A stretch of DNA of 64,000 nucleotides from the NCBI RefSeq assembly GCF_002775205.1, contig NC_036444.1, forward strand, positions 496,001 through 560,000, read 5' to 3'. The first letter of the stretch is position 1, and each line of letters starts with the position of its first letter. Source of the DNA: Xiphophorus maculatus. Taxonomy: Eukaryota; Chordata; Actinopteri; Cyprinodontiformes; Poeciliidae. Under the pieces are notes generated by a model. That model was not told the origin of the DNA, did not search any database, and worked only from the letters and a program-made list of their open reading frames with translations. Position numbers and translations under genes: made by a program. Shown here one piece after another: positions 20,877 through 35,200 of this stretch.

Positions 20877-23800
20877 ATGAAGAGAAGCAGAAGCAAAGCG
20901 AGCGGAACCACCGACAGGGAGTTCGTGTTCGAGTTCAAGGCCGGGAAGAACACCTGCGTGCTCAGAGTTCCTCTGCAGCTTCCGGTCCAGCTGAACATCA
21001 GGGATCTGCACGGGAGGCTCATGCTGCTACACAAAATCCCCTGCTACATAGAAGATGGTGAGGCTGCAGCTCTGAGCTTTGAAAGCGGTTCATAACGCAG
21101 CTTCAGTCGGCCCACTGCTGGAGCCGATAGCCGCGGAGGAAGCGGCCTGTTTCCAGGCTGCATCCCGGTGCGCGAACTTTATCCCTCCCTCTGCTGTCTG
21201 GTTGAGGACAGAAGTCTGAGTTTCAGTCCTTCACCTGCAGTGACGTTCCCAGAAATCTCTCCTAGGAGTGGCCAGACACTACAGGAAAAATATAAATATC
21301 TAGACCAACACAATAAATTAAATGTTTACAGTATTATTGAATCACAGAGTGAAACACATTACTGGAGCTGCAGCGATAAATCAGGCCGATCAGCCGATCT
21401 CATCCAGAGATCTTCTCTTCCTCAGCAGACATCAGCCTCTGTCCTCTGTCGCTGTGGGAGGTTTGACTGTTAGCCCCGCCCACCAGGTTGGCCCCGCCCA
21501 CCAGACTGTCTCCATCTCAGCCACTTTCTGGGTTTATTCAGCAACATTTCAGACAAAATAATTCAGTATCGACCAAAATCAGAATCGGCAGGTCGGACAT
21601 TTTAAAGATTGGCGATCGGCCAGAAAACTGCAGTTGGTTTAAAAGTCTCTATTTCTGCTGATTGTGATGATTTTTCCAGCTGCATGTAATGAAAACATGA
21701 CCTCTAACCTGAAATGCGCCATCAGTGTGACTGAGCTCTGTGTGTCTGTGCAGAGCTGCAAGCCGCCCTCTCCGCCTTCATGGAGGAGCAGAGCGGCCTG
21801 GACTTCGACCGGGAGGCAGAGCTGGGCCTGCAGCGCCTCGCCTGCGGCACCGTGGACGTCAACCAGCTGACCAGCGCGTGGGCGGCATCCTACGCTCAGG
21901 TACAAACACCTGCAGCTGCTGCTGCGTGAACGGCTCTGACTGCTGCAGCTCTGGGGCCTCATGTTTAAAACACTGCGCAGTTTCACACTAAAACTTGGTG
22001 TAGGACAAATTTAGAAAAGTGCGGCGCACAAAAAAATCTGGATGTATGAAGTCTTGCAGATACCTGCTCACCTTTCCTTTATACATCCTGATTTACAGGA
22101 AGCAGAGCAGCTGCTGCTCCGCCGTCACCTCCATAAAAACATCTTAATGTAAATTAGTATAAATACCCGGAAGTCTGCCGCCACGTGAAGCAGTAACCAT
22201 GGCAACGTCCTTGTTTGTACCAGTACAAGGATCTATAATAACAATAATAATATAGTTTATTTAAAAGGTGCTTTCAGGTCACATAAGGCCAACCCAGCTT
22301 TAAGTTCTGCTCAGAGCTCCAGGATGATCAGTCTGGATGAATCTAAACGATCAGAAACCAGCAGATCAATCTGATCTCTGATCAATGGCTCCATGTTCTC
22401 CATCAGAGCCAAAGCTCCTCAGGTAGCGGCTCACCTTGATGCAGCTACTGATATACCTGGGATTGTCTCCACACCTGATCACCTGATCAATAATCAAACT
22501 GTCTGGAGTTAATCTGCTGATCCAACCATGTTTTATTTTTTTTAGTGAGAATAAATGACCCATAGATGTATTTCGCACAGAATACTGCGTAACATCTTTG
22601 AGACACAAACTGAGGAAATGTATTTTTTACATTCTAGTGAGGTTTTTGCATCCTTTTATTTTTGCTTTCTTTATTTTGTGTGTGTGTAGGTTATTGTCTG
22701 AGGATAAATGCGGTTCAGTTTCATTGTTTACTTTAAACAATAAAATATTGAAATCATGAAAAACAAGCTAAATCATCAGGTTTGATGCTTCTAAATAACT
22801 GAATGTCATCAGGTTTCAGTGTATTTAGTGAGTTTTGATGCTTTGTAGTTTGATATTGTCCACAGAAAAAGTTTGCTGCCGCACATTTTTATGCCAGCAA
22901 ACCGTGTGTGTATATTTACGCAAAGTTAAACTTTATACACGCCGACTTGTGTGTAAAATATGGTGCTGCACATTTTTTGTGCCTGCGCCACTTTGTACAT
23001 GAGGCCCCTGGACTTTGATTGTTCTCTGCGATTATTGCGGCGCTCTGCACACAAACGTCACAACGAACCAACAATCAGAGCTGCTGAGACTTTCTCTGAG
23101 TTCCTCTCCTGTCTTCAGGGTCCAGTTCAAACATTCACACTGAACCTGCAGTCACACAGCTGGGTTCTGACCTGGTACCGGGCCACATTTAAAAATCACT
23201 CTGAAACAGTTGACAAAATAAATATTCAATCACTCATCTATGTGGAAAATGCCAGATTTCTTCAAAGATTAATAATGATTATTATTATTCTGATCCAGGA
23301 GAATTTCATGTTCATGAAAAGAAAAATAGCTGATGGGAAAAAAAGTTTTTTAAATGTGTCTGAATCCTAATCTGTTAAAATAGAGTTACTGTTTTCGGAT
23401 TGATGCGGTTGTGATTCCCCAACCCTCCAGCAGGGGTCACTGTTTGTATTCCTCAGACCAGCCTGGAGCACGCTCGGCCCGAAGAGCCCAGCTGGGACGA
23501 AGACTTCGCCGACGTTTACCACGAGCTGATCCACTCGCCCGCCTCCGACACGCTGCTGAACCTGGAGCACAGCTACTTCGTCAGCGTGTCGGAGCTGATC
23601 AGCGAGCGAGACGTGGAGCTCAGCAAGCTGCAGGAGAGGTAGCGCCGAGCAGGTCAACAGTCCACTGTTTTGACCATTAGTCACATCAAAAAATCACATC
23701 CTGCTGATTTTTCATTCAATCATTTTAATCGTTTTTATGCAATATTAGAAATGTATTAAAAGATGCAAATAACCAAATAATTCAATTCTTTTTTTAAATG

Positions 23801-26800
23801 AAAAAAATGACCATTCTCTTGCCTCAAAGAGAATCGATAGCAGCATTCCCTCAGTGAATGTTGGATCATTTGCAGCAAAGCAAACATCAACAGTTTCCTC
23901 TTCTAAACGCTTCTTTGGGCTGAATCCAGCTTCATCTGGTTCACCTCTGTAAGATTCTCCAATCAATCAGCATCCAGTTATTAATCAGTTCATACATAAT
24001 GATCATCAGATTTAGTGTAAATTAATTCAACTGTTTCTTCTTAGTTTCATTATTTCCACGTTATTTTTATTTTCCGTGAGCTGATAAATCCCCCATTTTG
24101 CTGATAAAAATAAAATTCTGAAGGTTTTCCTTCCACCTGGCAGCAACTGGTTTCCTCCTGAGGCAATGACTGCTCTGTCTGTCCTCCGTCTGTCCTCCGT
24201 CTCCAGGCAGGCAGCAGAGATGGACAAAGTGATGCATGAGCTGGGAAACACGCTGAGCGACCACGATGTCAACGCCGTGGCTTCACAACACTTTGATGCT
24301 CAGCAGGTAAACAGCAGGAGAGACACATCCACTCTGAGGACACGTCGTCCTGTGAAGACGTCCACTCTGAGGACACGTCGTCCTGCCCTCTCTCTCTCTG
24401 CAGGTGCTGGAGAACAGGTGGGCGAACGAGCTGAAGCAGGTGACGGCCATCCAGAAGCAGGAGTACCAGGACTGGGTCATCAAGCTGCACCAGGATCTGC
24501 AGAAATCCAACAACAGCAGCAAAATCAAGTGAGTCTGTCAACACCAGGATTTTGTTCCACTTCGCCGTCCGGCTGCTCTCTGGTGAAATAAGCCGAGGCC
24601 TGCAGCAGGAGAGGACGGAATGTGAGAAAACGTTTCTCCTCTACCTTGGATCCTGATCCTGCTGTAGAACCCGGCTGGTTCTGAGCAGATGGGCGAGCGA
24701 CGGTGAAGTTGGATTTGCTCTGATTGGTGTTTTGCAGCGAGGAGATCAAGGTGCAGCCGGGCCGGCTGGCGGAGGCTGCAGACGGTGGCTGCAGGCCGTT
24801 TGAGGAGCAGCCGCTGCTGGAGGAGAGCTTCACCATCCACCTAGGTGCCTCTGCTTCTCCTGCAGCCTGACGGCGCCCCCTGCAGGTGGAAAGCATGGCG
24901 TCTCCTCAAGCTGTTCTCTGTTCACGCAGGAGCGCAGCTCAAGACGATGCACAACCTGCGTCTGGTCCGCGCCGACGTGTTGGACTTCTGCAAGCACCGG
25001 CGCCACAGCAGCAGCGGCGCCAAGCTGCGGCGCCTGCAGACGGCGCTGTCGCTCTACTCGTCCTCGCTCTGCGGCCTGGTGCTGCTGGTGGACAACCGGG
25101 TCAACTCCTACAGCGGCATCAAGAGAGGTCGGCCATCTTAGCCACGTTACTGTGTACTCTCATCATTTCACCTCTTGGCAGGATTTCTCCCGCAAGCTGA
25201 ACATCTTGTACTTATTAGAACCTGTTGGATCATTTTACAGGAAGGTTTTCATTTATTAGTGAAGCCAGAAATCATTCAGCGATCTAAAAAGTGAAGGGAT
25301 GAAGCAGGATTGATTCAGCTGAAAGAATTCATTTGAAATGAAATATTTAGAGACTTTGTTACATGATTCATTCTCATTTCTTTAACTGGATCATTTAAAT
25401 TATGACCTGGTCAGGGACTACAAATTTAAAGAAGCTAAATGTGGTTTAATAGATTTCTTCTTTCTGTAAAGATTAAAGCTGTTCCTGCAAAACAAAGGCA
25501 CAGCAGGGGGCTCCCGTCCTGCAGCTCTTGGTCTGGTTTCTGAAGGAAACTGAAACCGCCATCACAAAGATCCTGATCTATAAAACAAACCGGATGGGAG
25601 GACCTGCAGGCCCTCATGTGACCTCTGACCTCTGACCCAGATGTGATTCCTCTCAGACATTCAGGTTGTTTCACACCTGGCAGAACGCTAGGCCCACTGC
25701 AAGCAGCATTCATCTGATGCTGCTACAGCATCAGATGAATGCAGCAGCAGGTGTGTTGCAGCAGCAGCAGGTGTGTTGTAGCTGCTGCAGCAGCAGTGAT
25801 GCATCCAGAAGCTGCAGGGCGGTGGAGACTGACTGCCGGCTTGACGGGCAGCAGCTGCTGATTAATCTTTTCGTTTCTCTGCCTTGTTTTGATAATAAAC
25901 TGAAGTTGATGAATGAAAGCAGCTGATGAGCATCACAGCTGCTCTTCCTGCTGCTGCAGCTCCTGTCCGGCAGCGTGCGACGCGGCAGCGTGCGACGCGG
26001 CAGCGGCTCACAGTCGGGTTCAGGCTTTTTCTCTGCTGACCTCCAGACTTTGCCACGGTGGCGAAAGAATGCACCGACTTCCACTTCCTGAGCCTGGAGC
26101 AGCAGCTGGAGGAGGTGCAGCAGGCGGTGCTGTATGCGCGGGCGCAGCGCTGCAGCAAGCAGAAGCAGCCGGCAGGTTAGTCCCTCTGATCACACGGCGG
26201 CACTCTGACCACCAACTCTGCTTAGTTTAAACTGTGTTCTCACTGAGCTGCTTAATTTTTCCATATTTATTTAAAGAATTTGGTTTCTAAATTATTTCTT
26301 ATTAAAATGTTTATTCAAATTAAGTTGAGGGTCTGTCATTACTTCATCACATTGTGATTTACTGCTGTACCAGAAACACATGAATGCTAAGACTCTGGAC
26401 TTTTACATGTAAAAAGACAACAAGTGTGATTCGTCCTGTTAAAATTTTCAATGCGTTGAAATCTCTGTAATTAATCCAAATGAACGACTTGAAGTCCCTT
26501 CATGTTTTTCAGCTGACTGGGTTGAAGGATTTTTAAATAGTAAACTAAAAGTCCTTATTGTTTTATTTGAATGGTGTAACTGTGACGTCTTTAGCATCTT
26601 CTCTGCCAGGTGGTTTCTCCTCAGAATCGGACTTTGTCGTTTATTTCTCTGCTGCGCTGCAGAGCGGCATTTCCTCCGCCTCAGCGGTGAATGGAAAGAG
26701 GAAGAACAGAAACGGAAACAGTTTTTCTCCTCTGGATCCTTCCGGAAACGCTCGTCGCTCCAACTTCTGCATCCGTTGGATGATTTATTGCTCAGTTTTG

Positions 26801-29800
26801 TTTCTGTTTTTCTACAGAAAATCAGAAGAATGGAGGAGATGATAAGAGCAAAGCAGCTGAAAGAAATCCCTCAAATATCCTCCCAGGTATTGATGTTGGA
26901 CGCATGGAGATGCTCTCAGTTTGAGTCGGTTCTTCTGAATCGCTCCGTGTTTTCCTTCAGGTGAGTTCTACATCTCCAGACACTCCAACCTGTCGGAGGT
27001 CCACGTCGTCTTCCACCTGTGTGTGGATGACAACCTGCGGTCGGGAAGCATCACGGCCCGCGACCCGGCCATCATGGGCCTGAGGAACATCCTGAAGGTC
27101 TGCTGCACGCACGACGTCACCACCGTCACCGTGCCGCTGCTGCTGGTCCACGACATGTCCGAGGTACCGACCGCCCCGGTCCAGGTCTGGATCCACACAC
27201 ACAGGAAGCAGCAGCCTGACCCGATCTCTGATTGGCTGGGTCAGCTCTGCTCCCGTTCTGACCAGCATCATGGCTTTAACGTGAGCAGCAGCAGCAGTGG
27301 GTCAGAGCCATCCATCGGTTGTGCAGTTCTTATTTTTCGCCACATACGTATTTATTGGTTTTGCACATGGAACTTTAACTAGGCCACACTAATGGCATTG
27401 CTAATCAGGGTTTCCCCCAGAGAACGCGCTAAGCCCGATGGTAGCAGCGCTAGTCCATGAGCGCACGGTGGATGGCAGGTTAGGTAAGATACTGACTGCA
27501 GTGAAACTCTCCGTCATTTGGCTCAAAATCTGAAGCTAATTATTGTAGCTAAACATCATTTGTTGCCTCCCAGTTAGCAACAATAAGTCCTCTGGTTTCA
27601 GATGAAATGTTTAATCCTAAAGGTTTTTCTGGGATGCATTCAGTGTGACCTCTGACCTCTGTTGTTTCCTCACTAGTCCAGATCTGCTCACTTTAAAAGC
27701 ATTTACCACATTATTTCCTTTAATGTTAATTAATTAGAATAACTTTACAGAGCTACAAACACACAATCTCCTTACTGCTGATTTTAAACTGTTTTATCCA
27801 CTATTTGTGTTTTATTCATGTTTTATCTGTTATTGCAGTTTTTAGAAACATCTATATGAATAAACCTGAACATGATATCAGGCACAAAGACACTAATTTA
27901 CTGTAACTACATGTGAGGAAAATTCCCAGTGGATGCTGATTAAACCTCAGGTTCATGGCGTCACCTGCTAAAGGTGAGGCTGTGAACGATGATTCAGATC
28001 ATAAATATTTAACTGTGGTTCTTTGCAGATATGAGCTTTTTACTGAGCAACAGATTCCAGAGATTGTTTCAGACAAAGCCTCTCATGAGTCACAACAGCA
28101 GCGAAGTATTGAACCTTTACAGAGAACAGGAAGGACAGGAATCGGGTTCACCGCCATCGCATGTCAGCTGCTTGTCACAGCAGCAGGACACACCTAGCAG
28201 AACGCATCAGAACCGGTGCTTTGGGTTTTCAGAACCACAGACATTTCAGCTTTTCTCATCAGTTACAAATATGAACTTTGGGAATTGTTTGAGTCAGTTT
28301 CAATTCATTTCCTGTCAGATTCAATCAATTCTGAAAAAAAAAAAAAAGATTTTATTCCATTTCTCAGGCCTTTGGTTTTGTTTGGATGAGTTTCTGCTTC
28401 CTGCAAATAAAATCAAATAAAATAGAAGAATAGAAACGGCCTTTATTGTCTCACAGAGGGACATTCAGGTGACAGCGGCATCAGGTGAACAGGTTCGCAC
28501 AAAAAGTCCCAGAAGTGCAGAAAGTCAAAAACAGCAGAAATGTTAATAAAAACCAGTAGAAAACAGTGGAAGATGTCAAAATACCAGCAGAGATGAAAAC
28601 AGTTTTTGATTGGAGCAGTAATAACTGTATGTGTAATATTAGATCAATAAAAAGTCTGAATACTGCGGTTTGTTTTCCTCTGGTCTGATAAACGAGTTTC
28701 ATCAGAACCAGGTTCTAATTTACTGACTTTCTGTAGCGCAGAAATCATCAGTTATTCCACCTCTTTGTTCCACAAACTCAAAGATAAAAAGAAATATGAA
28801 ATGAAAGGTGAGAAAACCCAGATCTGCTTCCTCTGACATGTTGACGTAAATATTTCCAGAGTTTCCAGAAGCTTCAGACGCGAGCCGCTGCGGGTCAGAC
28901 GGGTTTCAGAGGGATTTGCTCTGATGACGTGTTTAGTCAGGACTCCAGGCGGCTGCACCGAAACGCCGCTGCATGTCAGAGAGGAAGCAGCTGAAAACGC
29001 CGACTCTGCAGGCCAAATTCAGTCTTCCACATTGAAAATATGATTCTGTAGCAGCCCCTCAGACCCAAGAAAACACAGAGAGCTTCGACGGGTGCAGTAG
29101 CTTTGTATTTGCTTCTTTCACAGCCAAGTTTGCTGAATAGCACTGAAATACACCGTGCTCCAAATACACCGTGAAAACTAAAAGAAAAGAAAATACATTT
29201 GCTTGAGTGCCTTTGTTTGACACAAAACATGAATACATTACATAAAAAACCCGCTAACTTCACAAACTAATGCTGTTCTAAACATGTACCTCGCTCCGCT
29301 GTCCAAGGGCTGCAAAGTCCGTGCAGCGCTGCCTCTAGCCTTCTCTGAAGAAAGTGCGCTAACCCAGAGTCACAAAGATGAAGAACATCCTCCTCCTCCT
29401 CCTGTTCGTGGGATATTCCCGCCCAAAGCTCTGACCGACTAGCAACACTCTCTTCTTCTTCTTTTTGGTTTTAATGGCGGTTGGCAAGCAACTTAATGGT
29501 GTGCATTACCGCCACCTACTGGTATGGAGTGTGGATCAGGACGCAACTTAAAAAAAAAAAAAAAAAAACTAAATCCTTTCTATCAGTTTAGTTTTCTTAA
29601 GAAATTTTATGAAATAACATAAATATTCAGAGGAAGAGGAATATCCCAAAATATCTGGTATTTTTAACTGTAACTTATTCTTTAGAAGCCTATATTCTAA
29701 TTTCCTTCTCTCCTCTGAGTACTTTGGACATAACAATAAAACATGTTCTACTGTCTCTTCTTGAAGACAAAGATCACAATTACCTGATGGATGTTTCCCC

Positions 29801-32230
29801 ATTTTAAATAGTGTACTGTTTAAACCTGTATGACCAAAACGTAATCTGGATATAATGTTTTCTTCTTTTCTACTTCTTTCTGTTGCCCTCATTGCACCAA
29901 CTGACCTTTGAATACAATAAAGCCATCTACCAGTTCTTTCTTCTTCCCACTGCTTCTGCCATCTTCCCTTAACCTTTTGTTTTATAATAGATTTTATTTC
30001 CTCTTTACTAAAAGGAATCATTATCTCAGTGGAGCTGTTTTTTGAAGCTTGTTTTGCATATTTGTCTGCCAACTCATTTCCTTTTATTCCTATATGCGAT
30101 GGAACCCATGTAAAAATGACAATTAATCCCATGGCCTGAATTCTATAAAGTATTAACTGAATCTCAAATAAAAGGTCTGGCCTACTATTAGACTGATTAT
30201 GTTTAATTGAATATAATGATGAACTTGAATCAGAACAAATTAAACTTCTCAGAGGACGAACCTCTTCAATCCATCCTAATGCCAGGATTATTCCCATCAT
30301 TTCCCCTGTAAACACTGAGACGCCATCAGAAATCCTCTTACATTTTTTAATACTAAATCCTGGAACGATAAACGACACCCCATTGTTGCTACTTAAACTT
30401 TTAGATGCATCTGTATACACTTGAACATAATCAAAGTATTTATTTTCTATATATGCTTGCACAGAGTATGATTCTGAAATATTTCCTTTTTTCCTCTTCT
30501 CCAACAAAGATAAATCCACAATGATTTCATGAAACAGAGATGGATGGACCGGTGATAATGGAACTGTTTCACTCATTTTTATAGATGATAAATCAAAATC
30601 TTTTACGTCCCTCTCTATCTCCCAACCAAAGGATCTTAAATTCTTTTTCCCTTTTTCCCAGCTAGGTTTTAAAATTTCTTGACATGGATGGTTTTCATAC
30701 TGACCCTTTAAATAACTCCAGTAAGATAATCTTAACTGTAATCTTCTGAGGTAAAGTGGTATTTCTCCCATTTCAACTAACAAAGCAGAGATCGGAGTTG
30801 TTCTGATGGCTCCTGTACACAACCTCAAGGCTTGATACTGAATAATGTCTAATTTTTTAAGTAGTGTTTCTGATGCTGATCCAAAGGCCAGGCTACCATA
30901 ATCTAATACAGATCTTATTAAACCCGTATATATTATTTTCAATGCTTTTCTCTCAGCGCCCCACTCTCTTCCCACCAAACACCTCATAATATTTAAAACT
31001 CTCTTACATTTATCCACTACTTTTTGAATATGTCTACTCCAAGTAAGTTTTTCATCCATCCACAAACCCAAAAATTTAAACTCATTTACTCTTTCTAAAT
31101 CATGTTTATACAAATACAATTTTAAATCATTAGATACTTTCTTTCTAGTGAAAAATAAGGTCTTTGTTTTATCTATTGAAATTTTAAAACCCCAATTATA
31201 TGACCATTCTTCTATACTATATATTGCTTCTTGTAATTTCTTAACTATAAACTTCAAGTTCTTACCTCTCTTCCAAATTGCTCCATCATCAGCAAATAAT
31301 GAACAACCCATACCACTCTCCAAATTGTCAAACATATCATTAATCATAATAGAGAAAAACAAAGGACTCACAATACTTCCTTGAGGAGTTCCATTTTCAA
31401 CTAAATATTTTTCTGACAACTGTTGACCTATTCTTACTTGTATAGATCTATTATGTAAAAATTCTTTTATCCAATTAAACATTGACCCTCTAACCCCCAT
31501 TTTCCTTAATTTAATTAAAAACCCTTCTTTCCACATCATATCATAGGCTTTCTCTATGTCAAAGAAAACCGCCACCACACTCTCCTTATTAACTTGCCCT
31601 TTTCTGATTTCATGTTCTAAACACAAAATAGGGTCCATAGTACTTCTACCTTTCCTAAATCCACTTTGAAATTTTGACAGATACCCCTTCTTCTCCACAA
31701 AATAACTCAGTCTTTCATTTATCATTCTTTCCATTATTTTGCATATATGTGAAGTTAACGCAATATTTCTATAACTTGTAGGATTTGACTTCTCTTTCCC
31801 TGGCTTTAAGATTGGAACTATAATTGCTTCCTTCCATGCCACAGGTAAATAACCCCCTTCCCATATCTTATTAAAGAAATCTAATAATATCTTTTTAGAT
31901 GAAATACTAAGTTTTTTAATCATAATATAAGAAATATTGTCTTTTCCTGGAGAAGAATTTTTTGTTTTCCTTAAAGCGTTGTTTAATTCAAATAATAAAA
32001 AGGAATTATTCAATAGATCATTATTGTTAAAAGTCCGTCTGTTAGTTTAGTTTACTACATTACCCAAGATGCATCTGTTCATTTTGTGATTCCGTTTCAC
32101 GTAGTTGAGTGGCTTGTTTTTCTGTGCTACTGTGTGGCTCGGTGGCATGAAAGTGGCATCCGCTGACATCCACCATCAACCTATCTTGGGTCCTTTGTGT
32201 ACGAAACCTGTGTGCGTTTTTATGATATAA

Positions 32231-32268
<38 letters not shown>

Positions 32269-35200
32269 ATATACAAAACATCAATAAACTTTTGAGCTGC
32301 ACCATTGGAGTCGCCCTAGTCCTTCTGACCGAGGAAGAGTCGATTGACGAGAGATCTGGATTTAGCGCCTGTTTAGACGTACACAGTCTTCTACAAGTGG
32401 TCCTTCGAGCCGGAGTCTCGTTGGTCGAATCAACAACATGGCAACTTCACAAGACAACGCTTCTCAGGAGAAAGGTCACAAGCATAGTCCCCGTCCACGC
32501 AGGAGCAGGAAGCTTCCGGGACATCTGGCAGAGTATGACCATGACCTACCTGATCCAGAGGAGTCAGAGTCGTCAACAAGCAGCAGCTCAGAAGAACCTG
32601 ATAAGGATAAGAAGCAAAGATGGGACAAGATGGAGGCAGTATGGGGCAGCGTTTTAGAAGCAATGAATGAGATGCAAGTCACTATGAAGGAGACCAGTGG
32701 TGCATTAACCAAGCGTGTGGAGCAACTAGAGAGAACATGTAAGTCATGCAGCCCTCTCCTACCACACAGTCACGCTCAACAACATGGTAGAGCAGAATCC
32801 CTTCCTGCATTCCTACCACATCCTAGCAGTGTGGATATATACAGCAGTCACACCAGGGATCAGTTGAACATAATGGCACCAGCAAGGCAGGACAACAGAA
32901 CACCTGTAAACCTACTAAGACCAGTAGAACCTGCTGCATCCTTCTCATCTCTAAAGGCAAGCCCCAGGGTACAGACAGCACCATGGCCAGTTCCACAGCC
33001 AGATGTACTTACAGCACCTCCGCATATGCTCCAGTCACCATCTGCGTCCCAGCCTTGGACGAACACGGCCTTCCAGCCTGTAGGTCAGTCTGTACCTTCA
33101 CCTGTTCCACAGCCAAGAGGCCCTCCGGTTTATCCAGCGATCCAGCCAGCATCGTTACCAGCTCCGCCTCCTAGAGTGAACCATGTGATACAGCCTGCTC
33201 TACAACCTGACATCCAAGTATCACAATCCATGCAGCTTGGGAAGCTTGAACCACAGCAAGCTCAGTCTCTATACAGTCAGAGATACCAACATCCGCAGCT
33301 ACCAAGCTGCGTCAACCAGTTGCACCCTGCACCATCATACAACCTCGCTGCAGCCTCCGCTACACCTCTGCATCAGCCACCAGAGAGAGTGGCAGCACAA
33401 CAGAACTACAGCCAGCATTATGCAGTTCCACCTGCTGATTTTCCCAGACATTACTCTGTTGCCTATCCATCACCTCCAGCTGAATACCAGCCAACAGCCT
33501 CCCTACCTTCAACAGCAGAAGTCAACCAGCCAAAGCTGTTGGAGATGATTGTGGCATCATCATACGGCATCCCAAAGCCTAGACTGGTAACATTCAAATC
33601 AGGCCGAGAGAGTGAATTTGCACTGTTGAAGAAAGGATTGGACAGCCTGCTAGGGCCCCATGCACACCTCACAGAGGATTATAAATATCACATCCTGCTG
33701 GATCATTTAGAGCATCCATGTGCTCTACAAGTTGCCAGGCGCTATATTCACGACCGCACTCCCTACACTAGTGCAATTCGAGCATTGGAGCAGAGATATG
33801 GACAGCCTCGACAACTAATCCAGAGTGAACTCAGTGCTATCCTTAACTGCTCTCCTGTTAAGGCCGGTGACCCTCAAGCCTTTGAAGATTTCTCCCTGGC
33901 AGTGTCTAGCCTTGTAGGTCTCCTCAGTACTATGGATGATGTAGCAGCCAGTGAGCTCCAGTGTGGTTCACATGTAGACAGGTTACTCACTAAACTCCCT
34001 CCTAGTTACAGAGATAGTTTCATCGAGTACTGTATCACACGTGGCATTATACGCACTGGTAGCAGCCGCACATACAACATGTATGACCTCTCTGAATGGC
34101 TCGAACGCAAGTCCCACGTTCTTCAGCTATCCAGGCAAGCGACTCAGCCTCAGTCATCAGACAGACCACGATTGGAGAGAAGTAACTTCAGAGCACCCAC
34201 AGGATCTAAAGCACAGAGTAAGTCTGCATCCATATATTATGGCTCAGATCCTGCTCAAATACAGCCAAAGGCAGACACTGTGAATCCTTCTTCCCCTTCC
34301 AAGAAGAAACAGAAGTTTAAGCCATATTGCCCATACTGTGATGGAACAGAACACTACCTCAGTGGCTGTGTAGACTTTAAGAAGCTAGACCTCACAGCTG
34401 TCGCCACTTGGCTAAAGGATAAATCCAAATGCTGGCGCTGCGGCCGTAAACACACTCCAGAACAGTGCACTCTGAAGAAGCCGTGCACAACCTGTGGAGA
34501 ACAGCACTTATTAGTGCTTCATGACCTGGCTGAGGCTAGAAGGCGGGACCCTAACATCCTAACAGTCAGTACCAGCAGAGTATTTTTGGGTCCTGTCAGT
34601 CACTCTGGCCGTGTAATGCTCAAGGTTGTGCCCATTCAGTTACACCATCAGAGGAAATCTCTAGACACGTATGCTCTCCTCGACGACGGCTCAGAGAAAA
34701 CCATCATACTCCCAGCTGCAGTTAAGTTATTAGGCTTATCACCAGAAGAGGAAACTCTATCTCTGCGCACCATCCGTCAAGATGTGATCCAGATAAAGGG
34801 AGGCAACGTCTCATTCCAGGTGTCCCCGAAGGCCCAACCAAAACTGCGTTATAAAATAACACAGGCCTTTACTGCTCAACAGCTCAGCCTAGCTGAACAG
34901 TCGTGTCCAGTGGAGCTCTTGAAGGAGAAGTATCACCACTTGCAGCAAGTGCAGCTGGAGGGATTCAAGCAGATACAGCCTCTTGTGTTAATCGGTTCAG
35001 ACAATGCTCACCTTATAACTCCTGTCCGTCCAGTCAGGCGTGGCCCAGCCCGTGCTCCTGTCGCTGTTTGCACCAAGCTGGGGTGGGCCATCCAAGGTCC
35101 AAGTAGTAGTATGCCTACACAGCAGGGAGACATGCACTGCCTGAATATATCATGCCTTTCTCCTGCTGAGGCCTTGCATCAGGACGTTCAACGTCTGTGG

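Noticed and set aside
25706..25742. Possible microRNA precursor
   Set aside because: The stem is only 17 bp with a 3-nt loop and perfect pairing, unlike a pre-miRNA.
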